From an uncultured Gammaproteobacteria bacterium (lineage in GTDB: Bacteria > Pseudomonadota > Gammaproteobacteria > Steroidobacterales > JABDMI01), in NCBI GenBank assembly GCA_938039225.1, contig CALHVH010000211.1, forward strand, positions 1-17,869: DNA of 17,869 bases, read 5' to 3'. Positions 16,977-17,869 of the stretch are shown piece by piece. Under the pieces are notes generated by a model. That model had not been told where the DNA came from. It saw only the letters and a list, made by a program, of their open reading frames with translations, and did not search any database. Each line of letters opens with the position of its first letter. Positions within the stretch are counted from its first letter, which is position 1. A program made the translations under genes and the position numbers.

Positions 16977-17869
16977 GAGCGTATCTCCTGCCATTTCTGC
17001 AAAGCCGCTTGTGCATGCAATTGATCGCTGAATGGTATTTTTTCCGTTCCAATTACTTGATAATCTTCATGACCCTTTCCAGCAATCAAAATAATATCGT
17101 GCTTACTGGCTTCACTGATACTGGTTTTAATTGCTTCTGAGCGATTGGGAATTATTTTTATATTTTTACTTTCTTGCATACCACTTCTAATGTCATTAAG
17201 AATTTCAAGTGAAGATTCAGTTCTAGGGTTATCATCAGTTAAATAAATACGTTGTGCATAACGTTGAGCAATTACTCCCATCAGAGCACGTTTTGTTTTG
17301 TCTCTGTCTCCCCCACAACCAAATACTGTAGACAAATCGTTATTGCTGATTGTTTTCAACGTAGTTAAGGCTTTTTCTAAAGCATCAGGAGTATGAGCGT
17401 AATCAATCACAACTTTAGGAGTATGCGGCTCTCCAAAACACTCTAAACGACCACTTGGCGGCATTAGCTTTTCTACTGCCAAAATTAAATTATCTAAAGC
17501 ATAACCGTAAGATTTCATTACTGATAAAGCCAGTAGCAAATTTGCTACATTAAAATGCCCCAACAACTTACTTACAAACTCATACTCATTGTCCAAATAC
17601 GAAATTTTCATAGTCGTGTGTAAAGAGGTTAACTCTACACCTTGTGCATTCAAGCTGGCTTTTGCATTACCCAAACTAGAATAAGTCAAGATATTTACAT
17701 CAGCTTTAGTTTGGTTTTTTAAAATCTCAAACGACAGTTCATCAGCATTCAAAATCACAGCGCTTAACGAGTCAAAAGCAAATAATCTTGCTTTTGCTGA
17801 TAAATACGATGACATGTCATCATGATAATCAAGATGATCTTGTGTCAAGTTAGTAAAGGCCGCCACATT
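16973..17869 (-). CDS. murE: meso-Diaminopimelate-adding ligase MurE (5' part missing)
   Basis: 298 residues of the C-terminal two thirds are present; the frame is open through the window edge, so the start and the P-loop lie outside. MurE adds the third stem-peptide residue to UDP-MurNAc-L-Ala-D-Glu. The fragment opens with (N)VAAFTNLTQDHLDYHDDM, a standard internal MurE sequence whose GTG must not be mistaken for a start. GHFNVANLLLA, PPSGRLECFG, DYAHTPDALEKAL, FGCGGDRDKTKR and IAGKGHEDYQ follow. DDNPRTE contains the DNPR signature that recognises meso-diaminopimelate instead of lysine, so the organism has Gram-negative-type peptidoglycan. The stop overlaps the murF start. FtsI and FtsL would be expected upstream, outside the window. 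Confidence 0.97.
   Translation of the reverse strand, partial: NVAAFTNLTQDHLDYHDDMSSYLSAKARLFAFDSLSAVILNADELSFEILKNQTKADVNILTYSSLGNAKASLNAQGVELTSLHTTMKISYLDNEYEFVSKLLGHFNVANLLLALSVMKSYGYALDNLILAVEKLMPPSGRLECFGEPHTPKVVIDYAHTPDALEKALTTLKTISNNDLSTVFGCGGDRDKTKRALMGVIAQRYAQRIYLTDDNPRTESSLEILNDIRSGMQESKNIKIIPNRSEAIKTSISEASKHDIILIAGKGHEDYQVIGTEKIPFSDQLHAQAALQKWQEIRS
16984..16989 (-). promoter_or_regulatory. Ribosome binding site deciding the murF start
   Basis: AGGAGA on the minus strand, inside the end of murE, 7 nt before ATG 16976. It favours that ATG over the one directly after it (16973) and over an upstream start. Confidence 0.7.

Noticed and set aside
17864..17866. GTG near the window end as the murE start
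   Set aside because: The sequence that follows is internal MurE sequence, and the frame stays open to the window edge, so the gene is simply truncated.

Overview
The window is one continuous stretch of the division and cell wall (dcw) cluster of a Gram-negative bacterium, most likely an AT-rich gammaproteobacterium outside the Enterobacterales. Three things point there. The gene order murE-murF-mraY-murD-ftsW-murG-murC-ddlB-ftsQ-ftsA-ftsZ-lpxC matches the classical gammaproteobacterial order. LpxC implies lipid A. MurE carries the DNPR signature of meso-diaminopimelate ligases. Between lpxC and secA lie a DUF721/DciA gene and an M23-peptidase gene instead of the enterobacterial secM. DciA marks lineages that load the replicative helicase without DnaC. 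Species cannot be told from the sequence.

Layout. All genes but one are on the minus strand, so transcription runs from high to low coordinates. From 17869 down to 7498 the genes murE (5' end cut off by the window), murF, mraY, murD, ftsW, murG, murC, ddlB, ftsQ and ftsA are packed end to end. Most junctions are ATGA, TGATG or TAATG stop-start overlaps or 8-bp overlaps; the only gap is 21 bp before murD. ftsZ follows ftsA after a 96-bp spacer and has its own strong ribosome binding site. A 230-bp spacer with an extended -10 promoter precedes lpxC. dciA is the single plus-strand gene, convergent with lpxC (13 bp between stop codons) and divergent from the membrane-anchored M23 protein gene. 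A hairpin terminator separates the M23 gene from secA, whose 3' end is cut off by the window.

How the genes work together. MurC, MurD, MurE and MurF add the stem peptide to UDP-MurNAc, with Ddl supplying D-Ala-D-Ala. MraY makes lipid I and MurG makes lipid II. FtsW polymerises septal glycan within the divisome of FtsZ, FtsA and FtsQ. LpxC commits carbon to lipid A, SecA drives preprotein export, DciA serves replication, and the M23 protein probably acts on or near peptidoglycan.

No new multi-gene system is visible; this is a conserved housekeeping region. The points worth a second look are small: a long insertion in SecA between helicase motifs, an Asn in place of the catalytic HxH histidine of the M23 protein, a secA leader with two hairpins and no secM, palindromes around the lpxC promoter, and inverted repeats between dciA and the M23 gene. 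There is no stretch over 300 bases without a gene, and I saw no RNA genes, mobile elements or CRISPR arrays.
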